Assembly: GCF_900116385.1 (NCBI RefSeq)
Contig: NZ_FPCI01000001.1
Coordinates: 1,798,001-1,862,000 of the forward strand
Direction: 5' to 3'
Source of the DNA: Pseudoxanthomonas sp. YR558
GTDB taxonomy: Bacteria; Pseudomonadota; Gammaproteobacteria; Xanthomonadales; Xanthomonadaceae
Length of the DNA: 64,000 bases
Of the stretch, positions 35,901 to 43,590 are shown piece by piece. Below the pieces are notes generated by a model. The model saw nothing but the letters and a program-made list of their open reading frames with translations. It was not told the origin of the DNA and ran no database searches. Numbering within the stretch: the stretch's first letter is position 1; each line of letters opens with the position of its first letter. Position numbers and translations under genes: made by a program.

Positions 35901-38647
35901 TGCAGGATCTCATCCTGGGCATGATCTCGGCCGATCCGGAGGCGAACGTGCTGGATCGGCCAGGCGGCATCTTCGTGCGGCCGGGTCAGCAGATGTCGCA
36001 GGAAGACCGCATCCTGCTGCAGTCCGTAGCGCGCGTCATCATCAGCGATCAGCAGGGTTCGCTGGCTGCACAGATCGGTCGTCGCGAGCCTGCCGGACGG
36101 ATCATGCCGCCCCTGTTGACCGAAGGTCCCCAGGAGGATCATGTCGAGCTTCCCGCACTGGAGGCATCGACCGGGCTGCCATCGCCGGCGGACATCGACG
36201 AAGAGAACGACCCCTGGCCGTTCGAGGCCGTGGCCAGCACCTTCGTTCACGACAACGGCACCGGCGCATTCGCCGCCGATGGCCGTGAGTACGTGATCAT
36301 CACCCGAGAAGGGGGGGCGACACCGGCGCCGTGGTCCAACGTACTGGCCAACGACCGGTTTGGCACGGTGGTCAGCGAGAGCATGGCGGGATACACGTGG
36401 TTCGAGAATGCGCATGAGTTCCGCCTCACGCCCTGGCACAACGACCCCGTTGTCGACAGTGGTGGCGAGGCGTTCTACCTGCGCGACGAAGACACGGGTT
36501 ACGTATGGTCGCCACTGCCATTGCCACGTCGGGGCCGTGGGGCGTACCGGACTCGCCATGGCTTCGGCTACAGCGTCTACGAGCACATCGAAAATGGAAT
36601 CGCCAGCGAACTGTGGGTGTATGTGGCCGTCGAGGATGCGGTCAAGTACTCGGTACTGAAGCTCCGGAACCTGTCCGGACGCGCACGCCGCCTCTCGGCC
36701 ACCGGTTACGTGGAATGGGTGCTGGGCGACCTGCGAGTCAAATCACAGATGCACATCATCACCGCGCAGGATGCCGCCAGCGGCGTGCTGACGGCCCGCA
36801 ACCCGTACAACACCGAGTTCGGCGGCCGCGTCGCGTTCTTCGATACCGATGCCAGCGGCTGCAGCTTCACGAGCGACCGCACTGAGTTCCTGGGCCGTAA
36901 CGGCAGCATGGCCGATCCCGCAGCGCTCCAGCGCGAGGGATTGTCCGGCCGCCTGGGCGTCGGGCTCGATCCGTGCGCCGCCATCCAGGTGCCGATGTCG
37001 CTGCTCGATGGCGAGGCGTCCGAAACGGTGTTCCGTCTTGGCATGGGAAAGGATTACGAGGATGCCCTGTATCTGGCCCGCCGTGTTCAAGGCACGCAGC
37101 GGGCACACGATGCGCTGGACATCGTACGCATCCACTGGCGTGGACTGCTGACCTGCGTGCAGGTCAGCACGCCGGAACCCGCCGTCGATGCGTTGGTGAA
37201 CGGCTGGCTGATGTACCAGACCCTTGCTTGCCGCTATGTGGCGCGCAGTGGCTACTACCAGTCCGGTGGGGCGTTCGGCTTCCGTGACCAGTTGCAGGAC
37301 ACCATGGCCACGCTGCACGCCGATCCGGCGTTGACCCGTGCGCACCTGTTGCTGTGCGCGGCCCACCAGTTCCCGCAAGGCGACGTGCTGCACTGGTGGC
37401 ATCCGCCCCAGGGGCGCGGGGTACGCACGCGCTGCTCGGATGACTACCTGTGGCTGCCACTCGCGGCATCGCGCTACGTGCAGGTGACCGGTGACGCCAG
37501 CGTGCTGGACGAGCAGGTCGGCTTCGTCGACGGCCGAGCGGTCAACGCCGACGAAGAGTCCTACTACGACATGCCGGCGACCTCACATCTGCGGCAATCG
37601 TTCTACCAGCATTGCGTACTGGCCTTGCGGCGCGGTTGCAGCCTGCTTGGCGAACGGGGTCTGCCACTGATCGGCACCGGCGACTGGAACGACGGCATGA
37701 ATCGTGTCGGCGAGGCAGGCCGCGGCGAAAGCGTGTGGCTCGGCTTCTTCCTCTACGACACGCTGCAGCGTTTCGTCGACGTGGCGCGCGTGCGCGGCGA
37801 TGAGGCATTCGCCGACGAATGCACAGAGCACGCCGAACGCTTGCGGGTGAATCTGGAAGCCCATGCCTGGGATGGCCAATGGTATCGGCGCGCTTGGTTC
37901 GATGATGGCACGCCGCTGGGCTCCAGCCAGAGCGATGAATGCCGAATCGACTCCATCTCGCAGAGCTGGTCGGTGTTGTCGGGGGCCGCGGATCCTGTGC
38001 GCGCTCGGCAGGCGATGGCGTCACTAGATCGCCATCTCGTGAAGCGGGAGGCGGGGCTGATCCAACTACTCGACCCTCCCTTCGACAAGACCTCGAAAGA
38101 TCCCGGCTATATCCGCGGCTACGTGCCGGGCGTGCGTGAGAACGGGGGTCAGTACACGCATGCCGCAGTGTGGGCCGCGATGGCGTTCGCGCATCAAGGC
38201 GACACGGAGCGAGCCTGGGAGCTGGCACGCATGATCAACCCAATCAATCATGCGCAGGATTCGGATGCCACCGCGCTCTACAAGGTGGAACCGTACGTGC
38301 TCGCGGCCGATGTCTATGGCGTGGCACCGCACGTCGGTCGTGGCGGCTGGACCTGGTACACCGGCTCGGCCGGCTGGATGTATCGCCTGCTGACCGAGTC
38401 GTTGCTGGGCTTGCAGCGCATCGGGGGCGAGTTGGCACTGCATCCCTGCCTGCCACGCGAATGGACGGAATACGAACTGCGCTACCGCTTCGGATCCAGC
38501 CTCTACGTCATCTCCGTCAAGCAACAGGATGCCGGCGCTACCACGCTACAACTCGATGGCGTCGAACAGGCAGGATTGCGTTTCGCACTCGTGGACGACG
38601 GCAACGTGCATCGGGTGGAAGCGAGCTGGTCCCGCGCGCCGATATGA
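29945..38647 (+). CDS. ndvB: Cyclic beta-1,2-glucan synthase
   Basis: A 2900-residue inner-membrane enzyme that makes cyclic beta-1,2-glucan for the periplasm (osmotic adaptation and host interaction in relatives). The start at 29945 follows CAGGAT; longer frames add sequence unlike a protein. Membrane helices lie at about residues 420-480. The GT84 glycosyltransferase follows, with VITLDTDTKLPRDAAREF near 640 and RRYRWIRGDWQLLPW near 790, then more helices at about 835-985. A middle region (about 1020-1590) corresponds to the cyclisation domain. Two carbohydrate-processing sandwich regions begin near 1600 and 2110, and a GH94-type chain-length domain has GTGDWNDGMNRVG near 2580. The length is normal for NdvB/ChvB. 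The stop overlaps the next gene as ATGA. Confidence 0.96.
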   Translation: MPQVWRVFSHWLRLRRRLWRWRRAAIQKPLGAEAPLRAQLFNVEQMELHGRALARTHRLRAHAGPERLLNRLTENEGLLDDVCALLTRMVQDDMRITPAGEWLLDNYYLVEEQIVTARRHLPKGYSRQLPSLSQGPSSGLPRVYDLSLEAIAHGDGRIDAETLRRFFAAYQSITPLKLGELWAIPIMLRLALIDNLRRMAVRVMRDGDDHRLASDWAAQLNRTAAENPKDVVLVIADMARSDPPLSGAFVSELTRGLQGRGGVFSMPITWLEQWAADGGLRIEELVHLESQQQAADQVSISNSIGSLRFLANMDWREFVEDMSVVERTLRADPARTYALMDFSTRDSYRHVVEKIARLANVGEDAVAEIALQLAQAAATTAPGHYQAHVGFYLVDDGVRHTQAAVTASLPGARRVRLRPRRIPLAIYLLPIASIIGVFTHGLLTAGSSLQGVPLWLPAMLALLAFSELGIALVNWAATLLVPPRPLPRMDFSKGIPATARTLVVVPSMLGSVEGVDSLIEALEVRFLANRDRHLHFALLTDFLDADDASLPGDAALLAHAVHRIEQLNRRYAPERADEGGGDLFFLFHRPRLWNPRERRWMGYERKRGKLAALNRLLRGGLGEDFLQVSGNIGVLAQVRYVITLDTDTKLPRDAAREFAGTLSHPLNQAVFDPRRRRVVRGYGILQPSVGTSLSGRPSSRYARMFGSEPGIDPYTRTVSDVYQDLFGEGSFVGKGIYDVDAFEHALADRFPDNHILSHDLLEGCYTRAGLVSDVRLFEDYPSRYAADVKRRYRWIRGDWQLLPWLLPWVPRRDVGFERNPLSWLSRGKLLDNLRRSLVPAATFMLLVLGWLFSPDPLAWTAWLLSLWALPVLLPALREVVALPVDMPLETHLVQVGKSCLRQLWRAVVNVACLPYEAFFSLGAVLRTLWRLVVSRRHLLQWNPSSEVERSLGSGVSAELYSMAPAPLISAAVAALLVMKQPAALWVATPLLLLWLLSPVLMAWLGRPPDRRTDKLSAPQLAFLGKLSRRTWAFFETYVRAEDHWLPPDNVQEHPALVVARRTSPTNIGLSLLANLAAYDFGYLQAGGVMERTRLAFDTLEMLPRHRGHFYNWYDTETLQPLPPAYISTVDSGNLAGHLLTLRQGLLAMADAPVLLPATFNGLADTLAVLEDAVADTPSDDDALSLAVIEFRTVLMQAQWKPPSTASDAERMLARLVVHAEAIAAAWPAADPEQIHQHHWPTALVEGCRSAHAELQFLLPDADAWAGDHLPTLRELQDGPAGALATRRARERIHQLERLAHIAGQFSLMEYEFLYDCARHLLVIGYNVDEHRLDNGLYDLLASEARLCSFVAIAQGQLPQESWFALGRLLTEVNGDATLLSWSGSMFEYLMPQLVMPSYPDTLLDQTSRHAVEAQIQHGERHDVPWGISESGYNTVDARMNYQYRAFGVPGLGLKRGLGQDLVIAPYATMMALMVAPEAACQNLQRLAALGFGGHFGLYEAIDYTPARVPPGQDYVVVRSFMAHHQGMGFLSLLHLLRQQPMQRRFVADAEFQATLLLLQERIPHTGVFHPHEAETLGTRAAPTDAETQLRIFRNPSMSRTAVQLLSNGRYHGLVTSAGGGYSRHRDMAVTRWREDGTRDHWGNFCYLRDVESGEFWSTSLQPACAPVEQYEAIFSDAKVEFRGRKRGYETHLEIAISAEDDIELRRLRLSNRSRRTRTIEITTYAEVVLAPAIADELHPAFSNLFVQSEILREKQALLCTRRPRAHGEIPPWMFHLVAVHDADIDAISYETDRARFLGRGNTPRTPAALTEQDALSDSEGSVLDPIVAIRCRIELAPGQTAMIDMVHGVGVDREACAGLIDKYRDRRLADRVFDLAWTHSQVVRRQINASQADAQLYERLAGLIVYAHPLLRADADVLLQNQRGQSGLWGHAISGDLPIALLQISDADNIELVRQMVQAHAYWRLKGLRADLVIWNESQAGYRQQLQDLILGMISADPEANVLDRPGGIFVRPGQQMSQEDRILLQSVARVIISDQQGSLAAQIGRREPAGRIMPPLLTEGPQEDHVELPALEASTGLPSPADIDEENDPWPFEAVASTFVHDNGTGAFAADGREYVIITREGGATPAPWSNVLANDRFGTVVSESMAGYTWFENAHEFRLTPWHNDPVVDSGGEAFYLRDEDTGYVWSPLPLPRRGRGAYRTRHGFGYSVYEHIENGIASELWVYVAVEDAVKYSVLKLRNLSGRARRLSATGYVEWVLGDLRVKSQMHIITAQDAASGVLTARNPYNTEFGGRVAFFDTDASGCSFTSDRTEFLGRNGSMADPAALQREGLSGRLGVGLDPCAAIQVPMSLLDGEASETVFRLGMGKDYEDALYLARRVQGTQRAHDALDIVRIHWRGLLTCVQVSTPEPAVDALVNGWLMYQTLACRYVARSGYYQSGGAFGFRDQLQDTMATLHADPALTRAHLLLCAAHQFPQGDVLHWWHPPQGRGVRTRCSDDYLWLPLAASRYVQVTGDASVLDEQVGFVDGRAVNADEESYYDMPATSHLRQSFYQHCVLALRRGCSLLGERGLPLIGTGDWNDGMNRVGEAGRGESVWLGFFLYDTLQRFVDVARVRGDEAFADECTEHAERLRVNLEAHAWDGQWYRRAWFDDGTPLGSSQSDECRIDSISQSWSVLSGAADPVRARQAMASLDRHLVKREAGLIQLLDPPFDKTSKDPGYIRGYVPGVRENGGQYTHAAVWAAMAFAHQGDTERAWELARMINPINHAQDSDATALYKVEPYVLAADVYGVAPHVGRGGWTWYTGSAGWMYRLLTESLLGLQRIGGELALHPCLPREWTEYELRYRFGSSLYVISVKQQDAGATTLQLDGVEQAGLRFALVDDGNVHRVEASWSRAPI

Positions 38648-38904
38648 AACCTCGTGCGCAGCTCGATGCGGAACTGGATCGACTGGCGGCCATGATGCCG
38701 CACTGGCTGCGGCATCTCCGACATGAAGCCCAGTTCTGGCCTCAGTTCAATGCGCTCGCGAAAGAGATTCTCGATCAGGCTGCTGATGAAGATATCCCGT
38801 ACGTGCAGGGACGCCTGGATCTCATGCTCAAGACACATGTGTTCGGGTTACCGGGAGCCGCCATCAACACTGACGCAGATCCTGCTGGCCGCCAGCCCCT
38901 GTAG
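38644..38904 (+). CDS. Small hypothetical protein coupled to ndvB
   Basis: An 86-residue protein whose ATG overlaps the ndvB stop as ATGA, so it is translated with it. It is mostly helical (LDAELDRLAAMMPHWLRHL, EAQFWPQFNALAKEILDQA) with no signal peptide or membrane segment. The family is not recognised. The coupling suggests a partner or regulator of the glucan synthase, as inference. Confidence 0.72.
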   Translation: MKPRAQLDAELDRLAAMMPHWLRHLRHEAQFWPQFNALAKEILDQAADEDIPYVQGRLDLMLKTHVFGLPGAAINTDADPAGRQPL

Positions 38905-38915
38905 ACCGGGCCTCG

Positions 38916-38943
38916 ATGTCCGCTTTGGGTCGGAAGCTGCCAC
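38916..38943. repeat. Intergenic hairpin repeat, copy 4 (degenerate right arm)
   Basis: ATGTCCGCTT, TGGGTCGG, then AAGCTGCCA. It lies between the ndvB unit and the interrupted recombinase. Confidence 0.6.
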
Positions 38944-39027
38944 GGCTGACCACCCCGCGGGTTCATAACGACTAAAACACATAGGCAACTTGAGCCTCTC
39001 CTTCCCATCCGGGAATAGGAGACAGCT

Positions 39028-39672
39028 ATGAAGGGCTTCACCAATCACTCTCCGGCTCGGCCGGCTTGGCCGGCTTGGCCGGCTTGGAACCTTGGCAAGA
39101 TCGTCGGCCAGAAGGCGCCACTCAAGCTTAAGGAAATCTGGTCAGTCAGGGTCCGGCTTCAGCTGAAGGGGGATAAGCGTCAGCTCGCACTCTTTGATCT
39201 CGCAATCGATAGCAGGCTTCGGGCGTGCGATCTGGTTGGACTACGCGTCCGTGACGTTGCACATGGCTCCCACATTGGTACTCGAGGATGCGTCATCCAA
39301 CGGAAGACGAAGCATCCCGTACAGTTCGAGATCACTCAACAGACCAGAGAGGCCTTGGCTACATGGATCGATAGCCAAAAGCTCGGGCTAGACGATCACC
39401 TCTTTCCAGGCGGTCAGCGTGGCTCTCCTCATCTGTCTACGCGCCAGTAGGCCCGTCTAGTGAAGGCCTGGGTCTCAAGCATCGATCTGGATCCCGTGAA
39501 CTACGGCACGCACTCCATGCGTCGCACCAAGGCATCACTCATCTATCAACGGACCAAGAACCTGCGTGCTGTCCAACTGTTGCTTGGGCACAACAAGATT
39601 GAGAGTACCGTCCGCTACCTTGGCGTGGAGGTGGACGACGCCCTGCTGCTCGCTGAGCAAACCGAAGCATAG
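39028..39672 (+). pseudogene. Tyrosine recombinase/integrase interrupted by one amber codon
   Basis: One reading frame of 214 sense codons and a single TAG at 39448-39450. Upstream is AGGAGACAGCT at ideal spacing. The part before the stop has SRLRACDLVGLRV with the first catalytic Arg and KTKHPV with the Lys. The part after it has THSMRRTKAS (His-x-x-Arg), LLLGHNKIESTVRYLGV (His and the nucleophile Tyr). All catalytic residues survive, so only the nonsense codon breaks it; TAC or TAT to TAG is the simplest event. A GTG at 39460 could restart the second half. It is short for an integrase, lacking a clear arm-binding domain. Confidence 0.82.
39052..39087 (+). repeat. Four 9-bp tandem repeats inside the recombinase gene
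   Basis: Units of CCGGCTTGG, the first with one change, encode PAR PAW PAW PAW. The unit length keeps the frame, so copy number can vary without disrupting translation. Confidence 0.9.
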
Positions 39673-39758
39673 TTCGTCGAAAGAAAGCGCCCTCGCGCTC
39701 ACAGGATCCTGACGCAATCCGTCGCAAGCTTGAACTGCATCCGTCCTGACGTGAGCCA

Positions 39759-40100
39759 ATGAAATCCCGACATCTCCGCATGGGCAAGGGCTTCCTGCCC
39801 ATCTTCACATGCCATGGCGTCCAGGCCGCGCAAATGGTGATCCCGCCGGGCGGCCGCGAGGGCGGGCCGCACAACTGTCACCGGGGTGCAGACCAGTGGT
39901 TGTTCGTGATGGCGGGCAATGGCCTCGCCATCGTGGAGGGCGCGCGACGGGTCCTCAAACCCGGCAGTCTGCTGCTGATCGAGCGGGGCGAAGTGCACGA
40001 GATCAGGGCGACCGGGCGCACGCCGCTTAAGACGGTCAACTTCTACGCTCCGCCTGCCTACACGGCCGCCGGCAACGAACGCGCCGCGGGCCGGCCGTGA
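39759..40100 (+). CDS. Cupin-domain protein
   Basis: A 113-residue cytoplasmic single cupin. Motif 1 is GGPHNCHRGADQWLFVMAGNG and motif 2 is LKPGSLLLIERGEVHEIRA, so two or three His and a Glu could hold a metal. No signal peptide. It is followed after 16 bp by the DUF421 gene on the same strand and begins the stress-related block. The reaction is unknown. Confidence 0.8.
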   Translation: MKSRHLRMGKGFLPIFTCHGVQAAQMVIPPGGREGGPHNCHRGADQWLFVMAGNGLAIVEGARRVLKPGSLLLIERGEVHEIRATGRTPLKTVNFYAPPAYTAAGNERAAGRP

Positions 40101-40116
40101 AGAAAGGTGCGGCGAA

Positions 40117-40611
40117 ATGACCGGCGTAGTGCGAAGCCTGTTCGAACTCGGCATGCCATGGTGGGAATTCGTCCTCAGGGCGGTCGCGGTGTATGTCGCG
40201 GTGCTGCTGATGGTTCGCGTCACCGGAAAGCGCACCATCGGACAGTTCACGCCCTTCGACCTGCTGGTCGTGGTGCTGCTGGGCACGGCGGTACAGAACT
40301 CCCTCATCGGCAGCGACACCTCGCTGCTCGGTGGGCTGATCCTCGCCGCGACCCTGTTGGCGATGAACTGGGCGGTAGGGCGGCTTTCCGCCAGAAGCCG
40401 GCGCTTCGACCGCTGGGTGGAAGGTCGGCCGGTCATCCTGATGCGGCACGGCGAGCTGTTCCGCGACGAGTTGCAGCGACAGGCGGTGAGCGAACAGGAT
40501 TTCGCCATCGCGCGACGGTCTGCCGGTTACGCGACGCTCGCCGATGTGGAGCTGGCGGTCCTGGAAACCTCGGGCGAGATCACCTTCATCGGCAGCAAGG
40601 GCGATCGCTGA
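40117..40611 (+). CDS. DUF421 (YetF/YcaP-like) membrane protein
   Basis: A 164-residue inner-membrane protein. Three hydrophobic segments occupy about residues 15-95 and are followed by the DUF421 soluble domain (GRPVILMRHGELFRDELQRQ, ARRSAGYATLADVELAVLETSGEITFI). The VTGKRTIGQFTPFDLLVVVLLG block is diagnostic of the family. The length fits the short YcaP-like branch. AAAGGTGCGGCGAA precedes the ATG. DUF421 proteins are common in general-stress and spore gene sets; the molecular role is unknown. Confidence 0.88.
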   Translation: MTGVVRSLFELGMPWWEFVLRAVAVYVAVLLMVRVTGKRTIGQFTPFDLLVVVLLGTAVQNSLIGSDTSLLGGLILAATLLAMNWAVGRLSARSRRFDRWVEGRPVILMRHGELFRDELQRQAVSEQDFAIARRSAGYATLADVELAVLETSGEITFIGSKGDR

Positions 40612-40650
40612 CCGCCCCCGCGCCGGATCAATGCCGGTCGCCCAGCAGCT

Positions 40651-41271
40651 TCAATGCTTGCGACCCAGCATCTCGTCGCGGCTCTGCTCGGCACGCGACG
40701 CGCCAATGGCGGTTTCCACTTTCTTGACCTCTTCCGGCGGCGGCAGCACTGCGGGCATGCCAAGGGCCTGGATCCACAACTCCCGGCACCATCCCATCGT
40801 GTGGTAGAGATGGTGGTCCTCGTCGCTTTCGACCGCCTTGTAGGCCGGCTCCAGGATCTTGGCCAGGGTGCGGTCGTGTTCCACCACTTTGCCGATGAGC
40901 TCCCAGTTCTGGTGATCCTTGGTTTCGGCCAGCACCACGCACTCGGCCGCGACGAGCTCTGCACCAGCCTTGTCGCCCTTCTGCATGGCCATCTCGATCG
41001 CGCGGACCAGCGAGGCGCCCATGTGCGCCACGACCTCGCGCCCGGGCGACATCTCCTCGGTGTCCATCTCCAGTTGTTCGAAGACGCGCGTCAGCACCTG
41101 CTCGTGGGTGCGGGTCTCCTCCAGGTATTCGCCCCATTCCTTCTTCAGGTCCTTGTTAACGGCGGCCTTGATGGCGGCGGTGTAGATCTGGATACCGCCA
41201 CGCTCGGTCTCCAGCGCTTGCAGGAGCAACTCGTGGACCTGGTCTGAACTGATTTTGCCGGCGCGTGCCAT
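40651..41271 (-). CDS. Ferritin-like helical protein
   Basis: A 206-residue protein that reads as a four-helix bundle. ALETERGGIQIYTAAIKAAVN, YLEETRTHEQVLTRVFEQL, AAECVVLAETKDHQNWEL and VESDEDHHLYHTMGWCREL supply the Glu, His and Glu/His pairs expected of a di-iron ferritin-like site. The start at 41271 is preferred to an ATG nine bases earlier because GAGG then lies at proper spacing. It is not a standard bacterioferritin or Dps. A role in iron or oxidative stress is inferred from fold and neighbours (catalase, thioredoxin). Confidence 0.65.
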   Translation of the reverse strand: MARAGKISSDQVHELLLQALETERGGIQIYTAAIKAAVNKDLKKEWGEYLEETRTHEQVLTRVFEQLEMDTEEMSPGREVVAHMGASLVRAIEMAMQKGDKAGAELVAAECVVLAETKDHQNWELIGKVVEHDRTLAKILEPAYKAVESDEDHHLYHTMGWCRELWIQALGMPAVLPPPEEVKKVETAIGASRAEQSRDEMLGRKH

Positions 41272-41684
41272 GGCGCTCATCCTCACGTTGGAAAGAACAT
41301 ACTTGATAGCGCTGACGTCGCGAACTCCGTGTGAGCGCATCGTGAGCGTCGACTTCACCAAGCTAAGCAGGCGTGGTGCGTGTTTCGTCCATGCAGACAT
41401 TTCGCGACTTAGCGCGACCGCACAGCAAGAGGTTGGACGCGATTAGGCGGTCGTGGATATCGCGTTGCATGCGCTCGTCGTCGCAGCGACCTGAATCTCA
41501 CGATCCAAAAGCGCGTGTCCAAGCATCGCGCGATGCAATGCCCGTAGTGATGTGAAGCTTTGTCGACGAAAAGTGAGTTCAGTGAAGTCGATCTTCATTA
41601 ACTCAGCGTGCATTCCGCGCTCACATGCAACGGCGCAGAGTGGCTTCGCGATCACATGAGATCGCGTCCATCAGGAACACCGAC
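41272..41684. other. Divergent intergenic region of the stress cluster
   Basis: A 413-bp gap between the ferritin-like gene (minus strand) and the small disordered protein gene (plus strand). It must hold promoters for both. A perfect palindrome GCATCGCGCGATGC is at 41523-41536. I find no supported gene. Confidence 0.5.
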
Positions 41685-41849
41685 ATGCCGAATCAGACAC
41701 AAGACGACAAGCAGCAGACGCCCGGTCGCAACCAGGGCCAGACCACGCAGGGCACGCAGCACAATCGCGGCAAGGATGAGCAGCAGGGCCAGCAGAGGCC
41801 GCAGGGCACCCCGCAGCAGAAGCCGCGCGACGATCGCGACGACGTCTGA
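41685..41849 (+). CDS. Small glutamine-rich disordered protein
   Basis: A 54-residue, highly hydrophilic protein made almost only of Q, N, G, T, K, R, D and P (PNQTQDDKQQTPGRNQGQTT at the start, PRDDRDDV at the end). The ATG at 41685 follows TCAGGAACACCGAC. No family recognised; composition resembles stress-induced, desiccation-type hydrophilins. It precedes the glycine-zipper gene on the same strand. Confidence 0.6.
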   Translation: MPNQTQDDKQQTPGRNQGQTTQGTQHNRGKDEQQGQQRPQGTPQQKPRDDRDDV

Positions 41850-42016
41850 GCGCACGCCGCAGCGAGGAGGCGAAGTCTTCCTCGCTCGTGCCGCACAGCG
41901 AGGCTCTCGCACACACCGAACCACCCGCGGGGCGCTACGGCGCCAGCGCGAAGCGAACACACCTCATACCCCTCCCGGCATGCCGATGCATGCCGTCAGC
42001 CCCAAAGGACACGCAC

Positions 42017-42769
42017 ATGGCACGCGATACTTCTCAGCGAGATGCAAACAGGGACCCCATCACCGGCGCACCGGGCTCGCACCCGGTCGGTGTCGGCGTA
42101 GGTGGCGTAGCAGGCGGCGTGGCCGCCGGTGCGCTGGCGGGCACGGTATTCGGACCGATCGGCACGCTGATCGGCGCCGCGGCGGGCACCATCGCGGGCG
42201 CGGCAGCTGGAAAAGGCGTCGCCGAGCGCATCGATCCCACCGGCGAGGTCGAGTATTGGCGCACTACCGCCCCGACGCGGCCGTACTACACGGGCGAGCA
42301 CGACTTCCAGCGCGATTATGCGGGCGTCTATCAGGCCGGCGCTGTGGCGCGAGGCGAATACCCCAATGAATCATGGGAAGACGCCGAGCGTCGCTTGCAG
42401 GCCCGGTGGGATGCCGACCGCGGCGACTCGCGCCTTGACTGGGATCGTGCACGTCCTGCCGCGCAGGATGCGTGGGAGCGTGCAGACCGCACCTACAACG
42501 CCTACGCCTGGAGCGACGACACGTATTCCCGCCGCTTCGAAGCCGCCGATTACCGCAAGGAAGGCGACGAGTACGACGATTACCGCCCTGCGTATCGCTA
42601 CGGCACCTATGCGCGCGGCGAGTACGCCGACCGCGACTGGGACGACAGCCTCGCGTCGGATCTGGAGCGTGGTTGGGACCGGTTCAAGGGCTCTTCGCGC
42701 CTGACCTGGGAGCGCGCCAAGCACGCGGTCGCCGATGCATTCACGCTGGATCGCCAGCGCCCGCACTGA
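42017..42769 (+). CDS. Glycine-zipper protein with acidic C-terminal region
   Basis: A 250-residue protein. Residues about 20-70 form a Gly/Ala-rich glycine zipper (VGVGVGGVAGGVAAGALAG, IGAAAGTIAGAAAGKGVAE) able to insert in a membrane. The rest is charged and aromatic, with repeated blocks around YWRTTAPTRPYYTGEHDF, YRPAYRYGTYARGEY and WERAKHAVADAF. AAAGGACACGCAC precedes the ATG at 42017. Similar proteins accompany stress genes in proteobacteria; function unknown. Confidence 0.75.
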   Translation: MARDTSQRDANRDPITGAPGSHPVGVGVGGVAGGVAAGALAGTVFGPIGTLIGAAAGTIAGAAAGKGVAERIDPTGEVEYWRTTAPTRPYYTGEHDFQRDYAGVYQAGAVARGEYPNESWEDAERRLQARWDADRGDSRLDWDRARPAAQDAWERADRTYNAYAWSDDTYSRRFEAADYRKEGDEYDDYRPAYRYGTYARGEYADRDWDDSLASDLERGWDRFKGSSRLTWERAKHAVADAFTLDRQRPH

Positions 42770-42832
42770 TGAGGGGAACGTCGCCGCCTCCCAGTGTGGG
42801 GGCGGCGTCGGACTATCGACGAGGAGGACGAC

Positions 42833-43234
42833 ATGACGTCATTACCGCTGGACGCGCTGGTCGTGGTCGCCGATGGCGAGGGCGCGCGGGTGTTCCGCAA
42901 TCGGGGCGAGCAGGGTGCGGTGTCGTTGCACCAGTACGATCTGCTCGAACTGATGAACATGAACGACGACGGGCCTGCCCGCAGCATGCCGGGGGAGTCG
43001 ACGAGCCGGCAGCTCGACGAGGCCACGTTTGCCAAACAACTGGCCAATGGTCTCAACGAAGCCGCACTCAAGCAGCAATACGAACATCTGGTGCTGGTGG
43101 CGGATCCGACCACGTTGGGCCGCGTTCGCCCGCTGTTGCACAAGGAGGCCACGCAGCGCCTGCTCGCCGAAGTGGGCAAGGACCTCACCAACGTGCCGCT
43201 GGAAAACATCGAACGCGCGATCGCCGGGCCATGA
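42833..43234 (+). CDS. Host attachment-like protein
   Basis: A 133-residue protein of the bacterial host-attachment family (related to the eRF1/baeRF fold). Features are ALVVVADGEGARVFRNRGE at the N-terminus, FAKQLANGLNEAALKQQYEHLVLVADP and LGRVRPLLHKEATQRLLAEVGKDLT. GAGGAGGACGAC precedes the ATG. The stop overlaps the thioredoxin gene as ATGA. The family name comes from an Agrobacterium annotation; a ribosome- or stress-linked role is more plausible, as inference. Confidence 0.83.
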   Translation: MTSLPLDALVVVADGEGARVFRNRGEQGAVSLHQYDLLELMNMNDDGPARSMPGESTSRQLDEATFAKQLANGLNEAALKQQYEHLVLVADPTTLGRVRPLLHKEATQRLLAEVGKDLTNVPLENIERAIAGP

Positions 43235-43578
43235 GCTACCAGCCGCATTACGCTACGCGCGAACCGTTGCGGTCCAGGTTGGACGGCGAACCGGGCCTGG
43301 CCGTACTGGAGTTCGGCGCGCCCTGGTGCGGCCATTGCCATGCCGCCCAACCGTTGCTGCGCGATCTACTTGGTGAGTATCCCGATGCCGTCCACCTCAA
43401 AGTGGAAGACGGCAAGGGACGCCCGATGGGCAGATCGTTCGGGGTCACGCTCTGGCCCACGGTCATTGTCATGGAGCAGGGCAAGGAACTTGCCCGTGCC
43501 GTGAGGCCCACGACGCTCGATGACCTAAGTTCCCTCGATGACGCGCTGTCCGCGCGCGTCGTGCCCCCTGTCCGATAG
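43231..43578 (+). CDS. Thioredoxin-family protein
   Basis: A 115-residue thioredoxin fold with the active site FGAPWCGHCHAAQP and the cis-Pro region GVTLWPTVIVMEQGKE. The WCGHC centre is more like PDI-type sites than the WCGPC of housekeeping thioredoxin. No signal peptide. The ATG overlaps the preceding stop, and the catalase gene starts 12 bp later, so it belongs to an oxidative-stress operon. Confidence 0.9.
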   Translation: MSYQPHYATREPLRSRLDGEPGLAVLEFGAPWCGHCHAAQPLLRDLLGEYPDAVHLKVEDGKGRPMGRSFGVTLWPTVIVMEQGKELARAVRPTTLDDLSSLDDALSARVVPPVR

Positions 43579-43590
43579 AACGGAGACGCC

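Noticed and set aside
39448..39450. Readthrough of the recombinase amber codon by the unusual tRNA
   Set aside because: The tRNA anticodon loop shows UAU and cannot be read as CUA, so it is not an amber suppressor.
41523..41536. Palindrome GCATCGCGCGATGC as an operator
   Set aside because: A single copy with no partner site; in GC-rich DNA such a palindrome can be accidental, so it is only mentioned.
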